A stretch of 64,000 nt of DNA, from positions 186,001-250,000 of the forward strand of contig JADIIX010000010.1 in assembly GCA_027604505.1 (NCBI GenBank), written 5' to 3'. Below, in pieces: positions 39,610-52,344 of the stretch. The notes below the pieces were generated by a model that was given only the letters and a program-made list of their open reading frames with translations, searched no databases and was not told the origin of the DNA. How positions within the stretch are numbered: the stretch's first letter is position 1; every line of letters starts with the position of its first letter. A program made the position numbers and the translations under genes. Source of the DNA: Gonapodya sp. JEL0774 (lineage: Eukaryota > Monoblepharomycota > Monoblepharidomycetes > Monoblepharidales > Gonapodyaceae).

Positions 39610-39867
39610 GTTTGTAAACTTTTATAATAGAGTGGCTGGCCCTCTTTAATATTGGACACAATTGGAGAGTAAATGTCCGACAAACTTTGGACGTGCCTCC
39701 TCCGCCTTTGGTCAACAAGACCCCAAGGGATGTCAACCAACAAAGTCGGAGGATTATTGTTTCGAGGTCGATATAACCATGTCGGAGTGTGTATTCATTT
39801 GTGCCGCTTTAACTCACCCAACCTGATCGAGCTGTGAAACTTTCCGTCTTTAGGAACCACTGTTTCA
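39610..39867. promoter_or_regulatory. shared divergent promoter with CGG-type half-sites
   Basis: The 258 bp between the ATGs of the amidohydrolase and the monooxygenase. It contains two copies of GTCGGAG (39745-39751 and 39781-39787) and an opposed CTCCG (39700-39704). Zn2Cys6 factors bind CGG triplets, so these are candidate sites for the regulator encoded 4 kb away. The regulatory role is inferred. Confidence 0.45.
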
Positions 39868-42374
39868 ATGGAAACGAAAACTCCAGTCCTAATCGGTGAG
39901 TCTTAATTATGGAAGGTCCTAGCTCTTGGCAATCCTTCACTCATGTTCCTGCCTCTTCATCTGCCGAACCAAAGTCGGCGGTGGATCGGCGGGGCTCACG
40001 CTCTCTGCGGTTCTCTCCGACCACGGAATTCAGCATATTCTCATTGAAAAGAACCCCTCAACATCGAATCTTCCGAAGGCAAGCGATATTCGTCGTTGTG
40101 ATCACACATATGTAGAGATGTGCTCACACGTCTTTGGTCCAACAGGCACACGTCTTGAACAAACGGAGCATGGAGGTCTTGCGACAGCATGGCATAGCGG
40201 ATGAAGTGATTGAGAAGGTAAGAACAGTGGCTCAACTCTACGCCTTCCTTCGAAAATCCTTTCAGATGTTGTTATAGGGATGCCCTCCAGATCTGATGTT
40301 CAAGACCAACTACATCACATCACTTGGCTCTGACCACACCCCTTATATGGGAAAGGAAATCTTTGAATCAGAATGCTTTGTCGGGAAGCCCGGTGCGCGG
40401 TTTTGCGTCGCACGTGCCGCTTGCACAATCACCGATCATTCGCCATAAATCAGGGGGCGCTTACCGTGAGACGCTGTCAAAGGACTCACCATGTCTGTCA
40501 ACCAACCTACCGCAGCTTAGATTGGAACCAATAATCCGAGCACGCGCCGAACAACGCAACCCTGGCAAGGCAAGTCCATAACCTTGGTATCTCGAACTGA
40601 AGCTTAAGTATCCATCAACTTTGTACAGCTGTGGTTCAGCCATGAGGCTGTTGAATTCGTTCAAGGCACTGATTCTGTCAAGGTGGTGATAAGAAACCTT
40701 ATGACGTCCAAAACTCTCACCATAGAGGCTACCTACGTTATTGCGGCTGACGGAGGGAGATTCTTCGGCGAAAAGCTTGGTATCAAGATGGAAGGGATCA
40801 CTCGTTTCCTTAAAAACACCACAGTACACATAAAAGCGGGTGAGTTTCTTTTGGCCCGTATCGTCCTGTGGTGCCTGTCTTACCCGCGTCCCGTCCTAGA
40901 TCTCTCAAAGTATGTAGACGATGTGACACTGATTTCTTGGATTACATCTCCGGTTTCTCGTGGCGTACTTGTGAAGATGGGCCCCACTTGGTGAGTGTAT
41001 TTTCTAGGGCTCACTGGAACAGTTTTTGAGCTCTTCCGACCTGGCCTTAGGACTAGGCACTCCGAAGAGTGGAATATCTCGTTTGCTTTCATGTCGGAAG
41101 CCGAGACTATTAAGGAATACGACGATGAATCTATCAAGCAACCAATCCGGGACCTACTGAACATCCCGGACCTCGAGCTTGAAGTACTGAAGGTCCGCAG
41201 TTGGTACTTTGAAAAGGTATTGGCCAATAAGTATCAGGTTGGACGAATATTTCTCGTGGGGGATGCGGCGCATCGCCACCCTCCAATGACAGGATTGGGG
41301 TTGAACACTGGTGAGTCGACTCCGAGGTAGCGTCCATCGACCCAGTTTAAACTCTTCAAACGAGTAGCAATCCAAGATTCACACAACATCGGCTGGAAAC
41401 TCGCCGCCGTTCTCAAGGGACAAGCTGATCCAAGACTTCTGGAGGTTTGTTCGGCGGTCTGGCGGTGTAACTGAGCCCTTTAACTGATTTCTGAACGGCA
41501 GACCTACGAGATGGAACGCCGACCTGTGGGCAGAAGGATCACGAGTTGGGCTTTTCAAGCAATGTTAAATCACGAAGTATGTCGATGTATGTTCTCCTGG
41601 TCGAGGTTGGACTCATTCTTCTAGCTAGGTCATTGCTGCGTCTTTGGGCTTTATCAGAGGTGACAAAATGGCACTTATAGGTGCACTCATCGAGTTGTTC
41701 ACGGAGGGGAATCCACAAGGAGCCACCCGACGGGCCGTGATGAAGGAGGTCATGCCTACTCAGCGCATTGAGTATCTTGCCAATGATTTGGATATCGGAC
41801 ACATCTACCCCGATGGTGCATTCATAGCGGATGGCACAAAGGCACCTCCTGAAGACCCGATGGGAGAACATTGTGAGTACTTTTGAAGCTCCTCCTTTTC
41901 ACAAATTTCTGAATTATTAGGTGTTTTATAGACATCCCACTTGCTCGGCCTGGGCACCGCCTTCCTCACCTGTGGGTCACTCGTGGGAATGCAAAGCTAT
42001 CCTCACACGATTTTGTCGGCTTTGGTTGGTTACTTATCACTGTAAGCATGACCAGTTAGATGTGATTGTGTCCGCGTCCACCTACTCAGTGACCTTAACT
42101 TTTACTTCGACAGGGGGAACAAGGCTCGTTTTGGGAACAGGCAGTAGGGGATGTTGCACAAGCTGCCGGTTTGATCGTTTCGTCTCTGCGCATTACGAAA
42201 GAAGACGACCCTTCTGGTGTTTGGAGCAAGGTGTGTGGTATTGATAGTGCCGGTGCGATACTTGTACGCCCGGATACGTATGTGGCGTATCGACACGCAA
42301 TCGGAGTACCCTCCAAAGAAGCTGCGAAAGCTGCCCTTTCGGGTGCTCTGAAGACGATTACTCGAAAGTTGTAG
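39868..42374 (+). CDS. FAD-dependent aromatic monooxygenase (TfdB/phenol hydroxylase type)
   Basis: Class A flavoprotein monooxygenases use NAD(P)H and O2 to hydroxylate phenols and aromatic acids. Exon 1 encodes METKTPVLI; exon 2 begins VGGGSAGLTLSAVLSDHGI (GxGxxG Rossmann motif). Later exons give HVLNKRSMEVLRQHGIADEV, TNLPQLRLEPIIRARAEQ, VIAADGG (DG motif), VGDAAHRHPPMTGLGLNTG (FAD-binding GD motif) and SHNIGWKLAAVLKGQADPR, then the thioredoxin-like C-terminal domain (VRPDTYVAYRHAIGVPS). All three motifs are intact. Of about ten introns, two use GC donors (40079-40145 and 40570-40628). The highest family resemblance is to 2,4-dichlorophenol 6-monooxygenase-like enzymes; the actual substrate is unknown. 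Confidence 0.9.
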
Positions 42375-43085
42375 TATATACTTATGTTAGCTCAAAGAAC
42401 AGGGATTTTAATATTCAGCTGCAGATTGCAGAGGATATTTCGGTTTTCGACTGGCATTCTCATGACGACCAAAACCACTGCTGACAATTTAAAACTGAAG
42501 AAGGCGAGAAGGGAACAGCTGCTCAGGTAGCGGGAAAGCACCCACTTCCAGCGAGAGTGGACTTCGGAAGAGCAGAATTTGGCTACACGCATTAGCATTT
42601 CGAAAGTGACTATGGATCGTCAGGAATAAGAGAGGTGAGGATGGGGAGGGCCATGAGGCACGAATCGTGGGATCACTATTTTCCACAATTCATGTTGTAC
42701 GCCGTCTCTGTTGGAGAAAACGCCGTGTCTGTTGGAGAAAACATTCGCTGTTCTCGTACAGTTACACTGTGTATCATATACTGATGAGGCTTCAGGCATC
42801 ACTAGACGGATTCATAAAACTCACACAATTGAGCCAAGACCATCAACCAGCCTCAGTGAACGGAACGGTCATTCCTGATTCAAAATTGCTTTTACGTTGT
42901 TGGTGACAAGCTAGCTTCTCATTGTATATCTGTCTGGAATCATTAGGAAGGGAAATATCGAAGGTGCCATAAAATGGAACATGTATCACCGTTTGGGCTG
43001 GCTACCCTTGCTCGAGGTGAATTGACATTGGAGTTCTTTTCGCGCTAATAATTTACCATCGATGTGAATAGATTCTCTTTCTGTG
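42375..43085. other. intergenic region between the monooxygenase and the regulator
   Basis: About 710 bp between convergent genes. Apart from a 21-bp tandem duplication at 42700-42741 I see no gene. Confidence 0.4.
42700..42741 (+). repeat. 21-bp tandem duplication
   Basis: Two adjacent 21-bp units, 42700-42720 and 42721-42741, beginning CGCCGT and ending TTGGAGAAAA; they differ at one base. Confidence 0.85.
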
Positions 43086-45900
43086 TCATCCCCTTGCTGA
43101 GCAATCAATGTTCAGTGTTTTGCGAATCTCTTCAATCAATAAGATATTTGCAAAGGACCAGCCATAACATTGAAGTACTTTGAATCTGTCAGTCCAGTAC
43201 GGGTATTGTTCGGGGAAACAGCCTGACTGCCGCTTGCTGAGCCACTCTGGTTGTATCGTGATATGCTTTCCAGATGCTTGGAGTGTGCCCAACATCCTTC
43301 AGAACAGTTTCCTTACACCGCCGGAGCGTTTGTGCGAGGCCGGAGGCAAGGTTCCATTTCTCTCCGTAAAATTCAAGTTCCTGTATCACCAAATCTACGT
43401 GATAAACGCTTTCCCCTGTAACTTTGATGTCTGCAATCCAAACTTCGTATCCATATCCCAAAGACCGTCAGCGGAAATGCAACGCTTTATCGGACGCAAC
43501 AGAGAACCTACCAAGTGCAATCACATACAAACAAACAAGACAAATTGGTGACCAGAGGAGCCCTTTAAACACCAGGCGCTCCACGATAACCTTCGCTTGC
43601 ATTGAGTGTGAGGTCGCTTTCTTGAAACTCTCGGAGCATGCCCACGCGAGTGGTACTTCCCAACAATTATGTGGTGAGAACGCTGATATTACCGTAGCGT
43701 GATAGAAAAGAAGGCCCCTGGTAGCATTGACGTTGGTTAGTTCCTTGGAATTCGGCCCGGCCACTTCTGGATACGTGGTCACGTAATTTTGATACCAGAT
43801 ATCCTGTGGAAACCTGTGTAATTCAGAAACTTTGAACTCTTGCAAACTAGACATCTCACCAGGGCCTGAGCAATCTCTTCGAGGCCAAAGGGTTTATCCT
43901 GACGAGTCCTGCCATCTGTTTTCGCCAGCTGCGCACTCCCCATAATATAGTACAGCTCTGCTGTTGGTGCGGAGGCCTGTAAAAGATCTGTTATTGCAGC
44001 TCGCAATTTGAATGGTTTCTCAATACAAACGCACCAAATCCAAAGCTCCCTTACCAGAACCTATGGACCAAGCATCCCACGAACCCAGGTCACATGGAAA
44101 ATGCACCTTAAACTCACTATGTGAAATCAGGGGCTTAGTGTTTTGAACAACCGATGAAATCTGGTCTGTTGTGAAAATGGCTTTTCAACGGACCATGCGT
44201 TGATGAACTGTCGAACGATTACGGATCAATGATGGAATAGAAGACTCACCCCAGGCTGCAGGGCGAAATATTAGTATACATGGGGTTTGAAATTGCATGA
44301 AAACTAAGACTTGCAAAAACTCGACAGGGCTGTACTCTCACCAAGCCGCCTCCTCTCCTCACCTCGCCTCCAGTCAAACCCGGAATTGCTCTCATCTTCC
44401 GAAAAAATCCCAATCTGGCGGGCTTTGCCAACACACAAACACAGAATGGGATACACTATGGCACTGGATAGTGGATAGCCTTATTCGCCATATTTGAACT
44501 GAAGAGCTCTTTCTAAACTTACACTTCATGGCAAGTCGAATATTGCAACATGAGTAGCAGTGACTGAACCACTTCATCGCCCCCATTTACATCTCCGAGC
44601 GAATTCCATAGCATTCTTTTGCACCTTGTAAAGAAAATGTCCCCAAGTTGTTTTCGGGTGTAGAATTCAAGGTCGACAAATGAAGAAGAGAATGCCAGAA
44701 CCGAGAAAACCAGGAGACGATTTTGGGAGGCCAGACTTGAAAGGAATGTCGGGCGATGCATGATTGGAAAGCCGACTAAGTGTTTTCACAGATGAGGATA
44801 CGAAGAGTCAAGGAAGTGAAACAGCTAAGCCCCACCTTTAACGCTCCGAAAGTTCCAATTGTGGCTGGAAAATACGTTAAGCTCGTAAACCTAAAAATAG
44901 TAGGCAGAGGTAGTTTTCACCTGAAGTACGTCCAAATTAGTGAATTGACAACCTCCGCAGAAGGTAGTGGTGGAAGGTCATCAAAGGGTCCCACGGGTCG
45001 GCTTATTGTGGGTTGATGTACAGCAGTGAAATGGCTTTCCGGATTCTCGGACTCTACATTAGTTGTCGAGGTTTCTAGGCCAGACACTCCTCTTTGACGA
45101 CTTACACTTTCGGGAAGATAAGTTCTATCATCACTCACCAACGTCAACAACAATCACATCCAAAGTGTCTGGTTCTGAAGTTGCCAAATTCCGATCGGTG
45201 ACGACTTCCAAACCCCCAGAGTCAGAGATACGGGAAAGCGCTTCCAAGAGATCAAATGAGCTTGAAGTAAGTCCGGCTGGAAAATCCAGGTCCGGAAAAA
45301 TGACATCGGGAGTAACTGCTGAGTCTGAGGTATTGGTCACGAGATCGGGAAGACGAAGTTCGCACGCAGCTGCGTGTCCACGGAGACTCTCAACTATTTC
45401 TTCAATGTGAGAAAGAGAACGTTCAATATCTTCCCGAGCACGCGTATCGTCTGGTGCTGGCGCGCTGGGTCGCTTCAGATTCGGAACAAGAGAAGCTAGG
45501 GACGATTCCACTTCGTCGATTCTAGACCGCATCTGATCAATCCACCCGCGTTTGGGTCCAGGTAGCCTACGTTCGCTTGCTGACAAGCTCAATCAGGTCA
45601 TCTACGCGAAAACTCGAGGGAAGATTGGGCCTGTCTCCCACTTACGATAAACGCACTCCGTCCCCCGGTTTCGACAAAGGCTACAAATAGGCAACACCCC
45701 ATCGCAGCCGGCATGCCGGGACCTACATTCAGAACAGGCTTTGCGGATCGGTCAGTGATACAGGCTGAGGCAGAACTGAAACCTTGCCGGTTTTACACAC
45801 CGTTCAAGACGTGACGTCGTTTCACACGACCACGCTCGCTCCTCTTGGATGTACTGACTTCTTCATCCGCGGAGGTAGAGGAGCGCTTGTGCTTAGGCAT
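43086..45900 (-). CDS. Zn2Cys6 transcription factor with fungal transcription-factor domain
   Basis: Exon 1 (from 45900) encodes a basic start, MPKHKRSSTSADEE, and ends RRHVLN; after an intron comes a complete binuclear zinc cluster, ACSECRSRHAGC then DGVLPICSLCRNRGTEC, spacing Cx2Cx6Cx6Cx2Cx6C. Exon 3 carries a likely dimerisation helix (WIDQMRSRIDEVESSLASL). Further exons give DDLPPLPSAEVVNSLIWTYF and FPIMHRPTFLSSLASQNRL, the entry of the fungal_trans (middle homology) domain, and helical segments down to about 43.1 kb (GYEVWIADIKVTGESVYHVD; CYGWSFANILLIEEIRKTL). Such proteins are DNA-binding activators that often control nearby catabolic genes. Its place between the monooxygenase and the transporter suggests it regulates this cluster. 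The last exons and stop are less certain; an alternative stop is at 43189. Confidence 0.82.
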
Positions 45901-46566
45901 GATGGAATGGGTTGCCACTTTGGTTGATTTTGAAACGGGGAACCGTCTAAACTGATCGCCGAATGACTTCATGTGTCACGGGCGACCAATATTATATTTC
46001 CTCTAGACTTGCCTAAAGTTTCGGACATTTAGACCTCGCGGAACCGTCTTGAAATCAAGTCTTTTTTATAAAGTTCTTGCGTCAGTGAGATAGAGCTCAA
46101 GATTACACGGTTATGCACCTGTACTAAAAAGACACGAAACTTATTATGTACAATCATGCGAGTTGGATTATCCAGGATGCGCTCGGACTCTCGGACTCGT
46201 ACGCCTGACAGAACATCCAAACAACTACCCGAATCTTCAAATTTCAACTTATCCTGTTATCTTCGGCCGCTGCTGGTGGCCCGTGAACATATTCAACTTT
46301 GCTCATGAAAGATCAATAGAAGCTTCTCAATTCTCCTCGTATAACAAGATTATGTACCTTGGAGGAATTACAATCCGAAGAAAAGTAACCCATTATGTCT
46401 CCAACAGGTATTCAAACCCTGTCTCCCACCCACCCTTGGACGAATAATTGTCCGGTGTGTTTATGATTTATTAGAGGTTGAAGTCTAACAATTCCCACAA
46501 AATCACGTTGGGAAAGATTCTTACAGAAGAACTGTTGCGTCATAGTTCCAACGATGCCCACATATT
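45901..46566. promoter_or_regulatory. divergent promoter between regulator and transporter, with tandem CTCGGACT
   Basis: About 670 bp between the start codons of the Zn2Cys6 gene and the Dal5-like transporter. It has a tandem 8-bp repeat CTCGGACT at 46182-46197, giving two CGG triplets 5 bp apart in direct orientation. The core TCGGA also occurs in the other divergent promoters of this block. A binding role is inferred, not shown. Confidence 0.4.
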
Positions 46567-49179
46567 ATGGGTCAGTCGCTGAGTGGAGGTTGCAAGTCAT
46601 TTCGTTTGACCTGCCGCAGAATCAGATCGATTATTCAATCTCTTCGATTCGATATAATTCGCTCGACATGTTGCAGTCCCCAGTATGTCGTCGAAACCGG
46701 TGGCTACAACATCCGAAACTTTTTTCGACCAGCTCGCAATGCAGATGGCAATCTCATCACCGAAGAGGATAAGCAGGTACGTGACAGCAACGGCACTTCT
46801 GGAAAGCTCTTAAACCGATTTGCAAGAACCCCTGTCCCTTCACTCAGCTTCCTCCTGTAACTTGGGACCCCGAGGTTGAAAAGAGCCTTGTTCGTAAGCT
46901 GGACCTTCGCATCACTCTTCCAGTTTGGTTGATGTATGTGATTGCATTCATTGTGAGTCTGGCGCAGGCTTTCTGTGAATGTGAAAGCCTTGAGGATCGA
47001 GCTTTCGTTCTGTAGGACCGTGTCAATCTGGGAAACGTGAAGGTTCTGAACCGGGGATCACCGGACAGCATTGAAAACAGTCTTGGTACACAAGGAGTGG
47101 AATTCAATTGGTAGGATTCTCTAGTATATGAGCCACACTTTATTACACCACCTCATCTCATAGGATTATAGGGCCATTTCTCTTGCCTTTTGGGGTTTTC
47201 TTATTGCTGAGATACCTTCCAACATAATGTGAAGTGATCCTAGTGTGTGCTCGCCGTGGAGGAGCATCTTCCTTACCAGAGCCACTGAATTGTTCAGGTT
47301 AAAGAAACTCTCCGCCCGAATCTGGCTTGCTCGGTGAGAATCTATTCGAGCCCTCATGCGCAATCGTTTCAACTATGCTGACATTCACTTCATGCAATCC
47401 GAATATAGTATCATGGTCACTTGGTGAGCCTTCCTCCAGTTCAACTGTAGGGACAGAAAGCCCTGAAACATCGTTCTAGGGGAATCGTGGTCGTGTGCAT
47501 GGCCGCTGTCAAAAATGCCGCCGGCCTCCTGACCGCTCGCTTCTTCCTCGGGTTTTGTGAGGCGGGTTTGATCCCTGGTGCGATCTATTACTTCAGGTGA
47601 GTCCCGGCGAGCATTTTCCGAAACTCCACCTCCTTTTGCAATTAGTGGCTGGCCACATTTTCTAGCTTTTGGTTTAAGCCTACTGAACGCGCGACCCGTA
47701 ACGGATTATTTTTCACCGCTTCGGGCTTTGCAGGGGGGGTATCAGGGCTACTGGCTATCGCAATGGAAGGCTTAAATGGTCGCGCGGGATTGAAAGCCTG
47801 GCAATGGGTGGGTTTGTCACTTAGAGCAAAAATTTTGGCAAAGGGAAGTATACCAACCGCTCTTCGAAGGTCTTTATCTTGGAGGGTATTCCGGCAATCC
47901 TTCTTGGTGTTGTTATGTACTTTATCTTGCTTGAGTTCCCTAATTCTCCGACATCTTACTTGGTACGTAGCCTATGACGAACATCCCTCACAGTTCTTAA
48001 TGTGTACCGTTCATCAACTGACACAGACTCCAGAGGAGCAAGATGTGGCCATTCGCCGCCTTCCCTCACAAACCCCGTCTATGGCGGATAAGACGTTTGT
48101 CATTCGTGAGGCTATTTCAGTTTTTGCCCAACCCGCACATTGGCTAGTGAGTATTCGGAACTCCCCACTTTATCAATACTGATCTAAGAAAAATCTACAG
48201 TTTTTGATCAGCTACTTTGCAATGTCTATTGGTGTACAATCCATTTCGAATTTCTTGCCGTCTCTTCTCTTGTGAGTGAGTGAGCGATCGAAGTACTTGA
48301 ACTTAGACTAAGCACGTTACCATGTCTCCCAAGAGGAATGGGTTACAGCTCTCCTCTTTCAGCAAATCTGATGTCTGCGTGGCCTAATTTTGGTGAGGTT
48401 AATCGCTCCGTAAATTTGAACGTAACACGTAGCCAATCCCCGCGCCATTCAAGCCGCATGCATCTACTACTTTACCATCTCATATCACTCGGACTACACT
48501 CGAGAGCGCATTCTCCACGGACTACTACCCTCCTTCGTGGCCACCGTTGGGAGTGTCGTATTATTGATTGCGGCAAAAAATCCTTCTACGGCCACAAGCC
48601 CTGCTCTGATTTCTAACAGCGTACGCTACGGAATGTCATTTTTGCTGTTGTTTCAGGCATCTGCATTCCCTGTACTCTTGAATGTGAGTTTAATGGTCAG
48701 AGTCTCTGAAGATGATCCGGTTCACTTATGTTATCGCGTGACATTGAGCAGCTTCGTGCAAGTACTCTTCGAGGTTCTACTGAGGTAGGCCAGAAATCGA
48801 AGTGGATTGTCCAGCCAATCCCACAATTCTATGCGATTCACTCTAGGTTGGACTGGGAATGAGCTCCGCACAACTTTCCCCGTCGGTGGCTGCCATTATC
48901 GCACCCTTCCTCTTCCCTAATTCGGATGCTCCTGACGTAGGTACACCAAATGCTCAATTTGATCTTGTGTTTTCTCACCTATTCCATTCTCACCAAATTT
49001 TTACATGGCTTTGCTGGAAGTATCCAAACGGGATTCTTCTGTGTACTATTGCATCTGTTGTCGGCTTTTTGACGTACGCTGTAATTCCGTTTGCCTTGCG
49101 GTATCAGAACAACCGAGCGCTTTCGTTTTTGAAGGATAATGGCTTGGAGGAAGAAGGTAGCGACAAGGAAATTCATTGA
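46567..49179 (+). CDS. MFS transporter of the Dal5 / anion:cation symporter family
   Basis: Members import organic anions such as allantoate, nicotinate or aromatic acids with protons. The spliced frame begins near 46567 (first ATG in frame) and includes LPPVTWDPEVEKSLVRKLDL just before helix 1, DRVNLGNVKVLN (the family motif after helix 1), WAISLAFWGFLIAEIPSNIM, AAGLLTARFFLGFCEAGLIP, RNGLFFTASGFAGGVSGLLA, IFILEGIPAILLGVVMYFIL, YFAMSIGVQSISNFLPSLL and a last helix, IASVVGFLTYAVIPFALRY. About twelve introns are needed and all keep the frame, so the gene looks intact. It would supply substrate uptake for the enzymes around it. The exact N-terminus is uncertain; a second ATG at 46684 lies in a different frame. 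Confidence 0.82.
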
Positions 49180-50735
49180 CCTACATAATGTATCGAATTA
49201 TACTCCGATTTACGTGCTTTCTTGTCCCTCGAATAATCTTCAAACTGTATTGTGAAGCTCATGTATGGCTTCGTACGCTAAGCGAAGCTTGACAATCCCA
49301 CCTGCAACAGGAGCTACCAGGATGGCAGCAGATATATGGGTACACTGTCCAACGCTACCGATCGCCATTTCGAAGCCCTAATGTCCGATTTGGACGTAGA
49401 GTTGATGTGGATAGTGGCAGAAATGTATATTACAGTTCCACCAGTGAGGAGGCTCGAAAGTAAATTGGGCGGAGGGGGACAGCGCGTGGGGTTAGAAGAA
49501 GGTACAGGGATGGGTGCAGCGGAATGAGAGCAAGGGTTTCGAACAGCTCGAGCAATTCTTTCAAGTAAGTAAGAAAATTCTTCATTTGTTGTGAAGTGGA
49601 TCATTCTTAGAATATATCTATTTTATGGTCTATCGCCTTTTATTGTTGTCAGGAGCACGGATCTTCCCTCTGACAGGTGTACTATTTATCCAAGTAGCTT
49701 TAGCCACAGTCTTACTTAGGCGGCACGCACATGTACTCCGAGGTAGTGATCCACGCTTGATGGTCAGGGGTCTCGTCGAAATTTGCGGCGCTGGGGGGTT
49801 TCGGAAAGAGCAAGGACGACCCTCTATCACTCGGCCGTGACGCATTCCAAAATCCCCATATGATTCGTACTAAATAAAGAGCGTCAATGCCCATGTGACG
49901 TGAACGATGGCGGGTTGAGGGCCCCCCAGATGCAGATTGTAGTTCCTGCGTGCGGTCAAGAGTGGCGAAGATTCGTGCGTACCACGATCCAAGAGCATTT
50001 GTAACTTCTGCCAAAAAGTGGTCATATGGATCCATCCGCTAATGACGATGTTCTGAGGGTGAGTTTGTAATTCCCAGACGATCCAGCTGGAAATGCCCGT
50101 CTTTGAAGGACTCACGTGTATATGGAGGAGTGCAAAGCAATGCACGTTCAGCGCAATCGACAGAGAAAATCTCCTAAGATCCTTTCGCCGGTTGCCTCGA
50201 GAGGCCACCACGGGAGATCAAAAATAGAGCACCAAATAACTCCTTCGGTGGTATCCTATTAAAGTAGTATGTCCCAGGCCCTCAAGCGGGACGGACGCAC
50301 CTCAAAATGCTAGGGCTAATAATATCTCGATCTTCCAGTGGCATAAAACCATTCTAATGAAGAACCGGGAATGATCAACTGCAGTACAAATCGACGAGCT
50401 CGTTGCACTCAAAGTCAAGAAACTCGAAAACCACCTTTCGGTTAATGCCGTCTCCGTGACCCAGTAAAACGTGAGACCATTCCGCTCCCTCGAATTCATG
50501 TTGTGCCTCCTTTCTTCTGCCCGGCGACCCGTGTGGAACCGCCGGGAATCACACTCGAGATATGTTCCTGAATATGCACTGAAACCTCCTCTCTTATAGG
50601 CTCTACACATAGTCACGCATTCATTTGGTGTTGTGCGGTATCAAATTTAGCCCGAGAACTTTCCTTGAGAATCTTTAGAATGATGCCGACCTCGTTCACA
50701 ATTTTCACGCGAGCTCGTAAAAGCATTCGTCTTAC
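49180..50735. other. gene-poor stretch, possibly decayed gene on the minus strand
   Basis: About 1.55 kb. Minus-strand frames at 49712-50211 contain related coding-like pieces in different frames (for example MLLDRGTHESSPLLTARRNY), as expected for an old gene broken by frameshifts, but I cannot assign a family. Nothing else is clear. Confidence 0.3.
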
Positions 50736-52004
50736 ATGGTTCACATCTCAGACGATCATCTCCGCGAAGTTGACACCAAGGGATTCACAATCATTCCGGG
50801 GTTCTTGACACCTGCGGAAGTCGCAGCTGCTCAAGAAGGATTATGGGACACACTTTCCCAGACCTGAGGAGTTCTTTGCAGACAGGCAGAATCCAAAGTA
50901 CGTGTACCTTAGCAAGTCGCAGGTGTGCTTGGTTCTCTCTGCATGGATAAGTGGCTACTCCTGAAGTGACGTGCCATCTTCTTGGGCCATTTCCTCTCCC
51001 GACCCTCCAATGCCAGTACTCCGGGAACATCAAGAACTTTCCGTACATTTCGAACGGTCTCAACCGTCCTGTGACGCACCCTGATCTGGTGAACGCGATC
51101 GAGCGTCTCTTGGAAACAAAGGAAACTGGATCTTTACAACGGTTGAACGTTGGGCGAAATACTCGGGTGGGTGAAGCACACCCGAGACTACACTACCGAA
51201 GCACAACAAATGTTATTGGTCGGTGCAGGTATCGTTAATTATGATCAGAGACTGGATTTCGGTAAGCGCGTCATCCTAACAGCTTATGGAAACATCATCC
51301 TTAACGAAAGCTCTCCCTCACCCGCACTTTCAGATTATGGCAACCACAGCCTGGTTGTTCCTCGGCCCGACGAAAAGTATCGCCATATTACCACTTGGCT
51401 TCTCCTTTCTGACGTCACTGAGCACGTTGCACCAACGAAGATTGTGTCCAAACTGGATTCGCAGCATATCTCCATATCAAGGAGGATCCTCGAAAAGGGA
51501 GAGCTCTTGGTCAAGGAAGTCGCTGTGACGGGAAAGGCGGGATCACTCATGATCGTATGTATACTCTCTGGCACTCAGGAAGTCAACCCGAGGATCTGCT
51601 CGTGGGCGAGAAATATATTTGATTTCTCCTTGTTGTTCCTTTTCGCGTCCCACTACAACACCGCACCGACGTCCTCCACCGTGGCTCGGCTTTCTCCGGG
51701 CCCCCTGGCATTAACCCATCGCGTTTTGATTTTGCCGCAGACTTCAAACCTCGTCGAGCGAGTCCCTGGGCCGACAAACATGCGTGGCCAGACTACACGG
51801 GCAATCCACGTTGGAATGAGTGGATGGCAGATCTGACACTCAGAGAGAGGGGATCTTTTTGGGTTCCCGGACGTCAACAGTGACTACTAGGACGAGCAGA
51901 CGGTGAGGGATGTGGGCCTGAGGTATCCCAAAATGGATATGTCACCATATAAGGAAGCTTTGGCAAGGCGAGGTGGATATATGGCCACGGGTGCGCAACT
52001 TTGA
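50736..52004 (+). pseudogene. phytanoyl-CoA dioxygenase-family gene, disrupted
   Basis: PhyH proteins are Fe(II)/2-oxoglutarate dioxygenases. The start (MVHISDDHLREVDTKGFTII) and later blocks (HFPRPEEFFAD, NRPVTHPDLVNAIERLLETK, WAKYSGIVNYDQ, YGNHSLVVPRPDEKYRHI, HRGSAFSGPPGINPSRFD, KHAWPDYTGNPRWNEWMADL, RYPKMDMSPYKEALARRGG) follow the family order but not one frame. Breaks are needed near 50850, near 51117-51125 and near 51141-51146, and a stop (TGA 51881-51883) precedes the last block. The iron-binding H-x-D before YGNHSL reads LDFDYG, so the histidine seems lost. Introns at about 51167-51227 and 51262-51332 are normal. Either this is a pseudogene or the assembly has several single-base errors; the lost histidine favours decay. 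Confidence 0.7.
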
Positions 52005-52344
52005 AAGTGCTGCATTGTCATGACATATAGTGCTCCTGATATCTATCACGTCTTCTTAGAGTACATGTGAAATGCATGCCTATTCAAACAGACTATTCCT
52101 GCAGATCTTGGTAAACGAACGCTCTCTGGTATATGTTGGGGCTTTTCTTAATCTCAGCAACTACATTATAAGTAACCGAAACTTCAATCGACTTCTCCTC
52201 TTCTATGTTGGTGGACAAGTAACGCGATCTGACTATCCGTTTCAACAGTGAACAAGCGCACTGCGGGTGATGGGTTTTTGCGCTACGTCGGTTCACGTGA
52301 ACTGAGGCTCCCACTACGAACTCCCACAATGAACTCCATATTTA
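52005..52344. other. intergenic region
   Basis: About 340 bp between the disrupted dioxygenase gene and the 3' end of the RGG-rich gene on the other strand. I see only short frames. Confidence 0.35.

Noticed and set aside
50600-51883. Treating the phytanoyl-CoA dioxygenase gene as intact with many extra introns
   Set aside because: No GT-AG or GC-AG pair fits at the frame breaks near 50850, 51120 and 51143, so introns cannot explain them.
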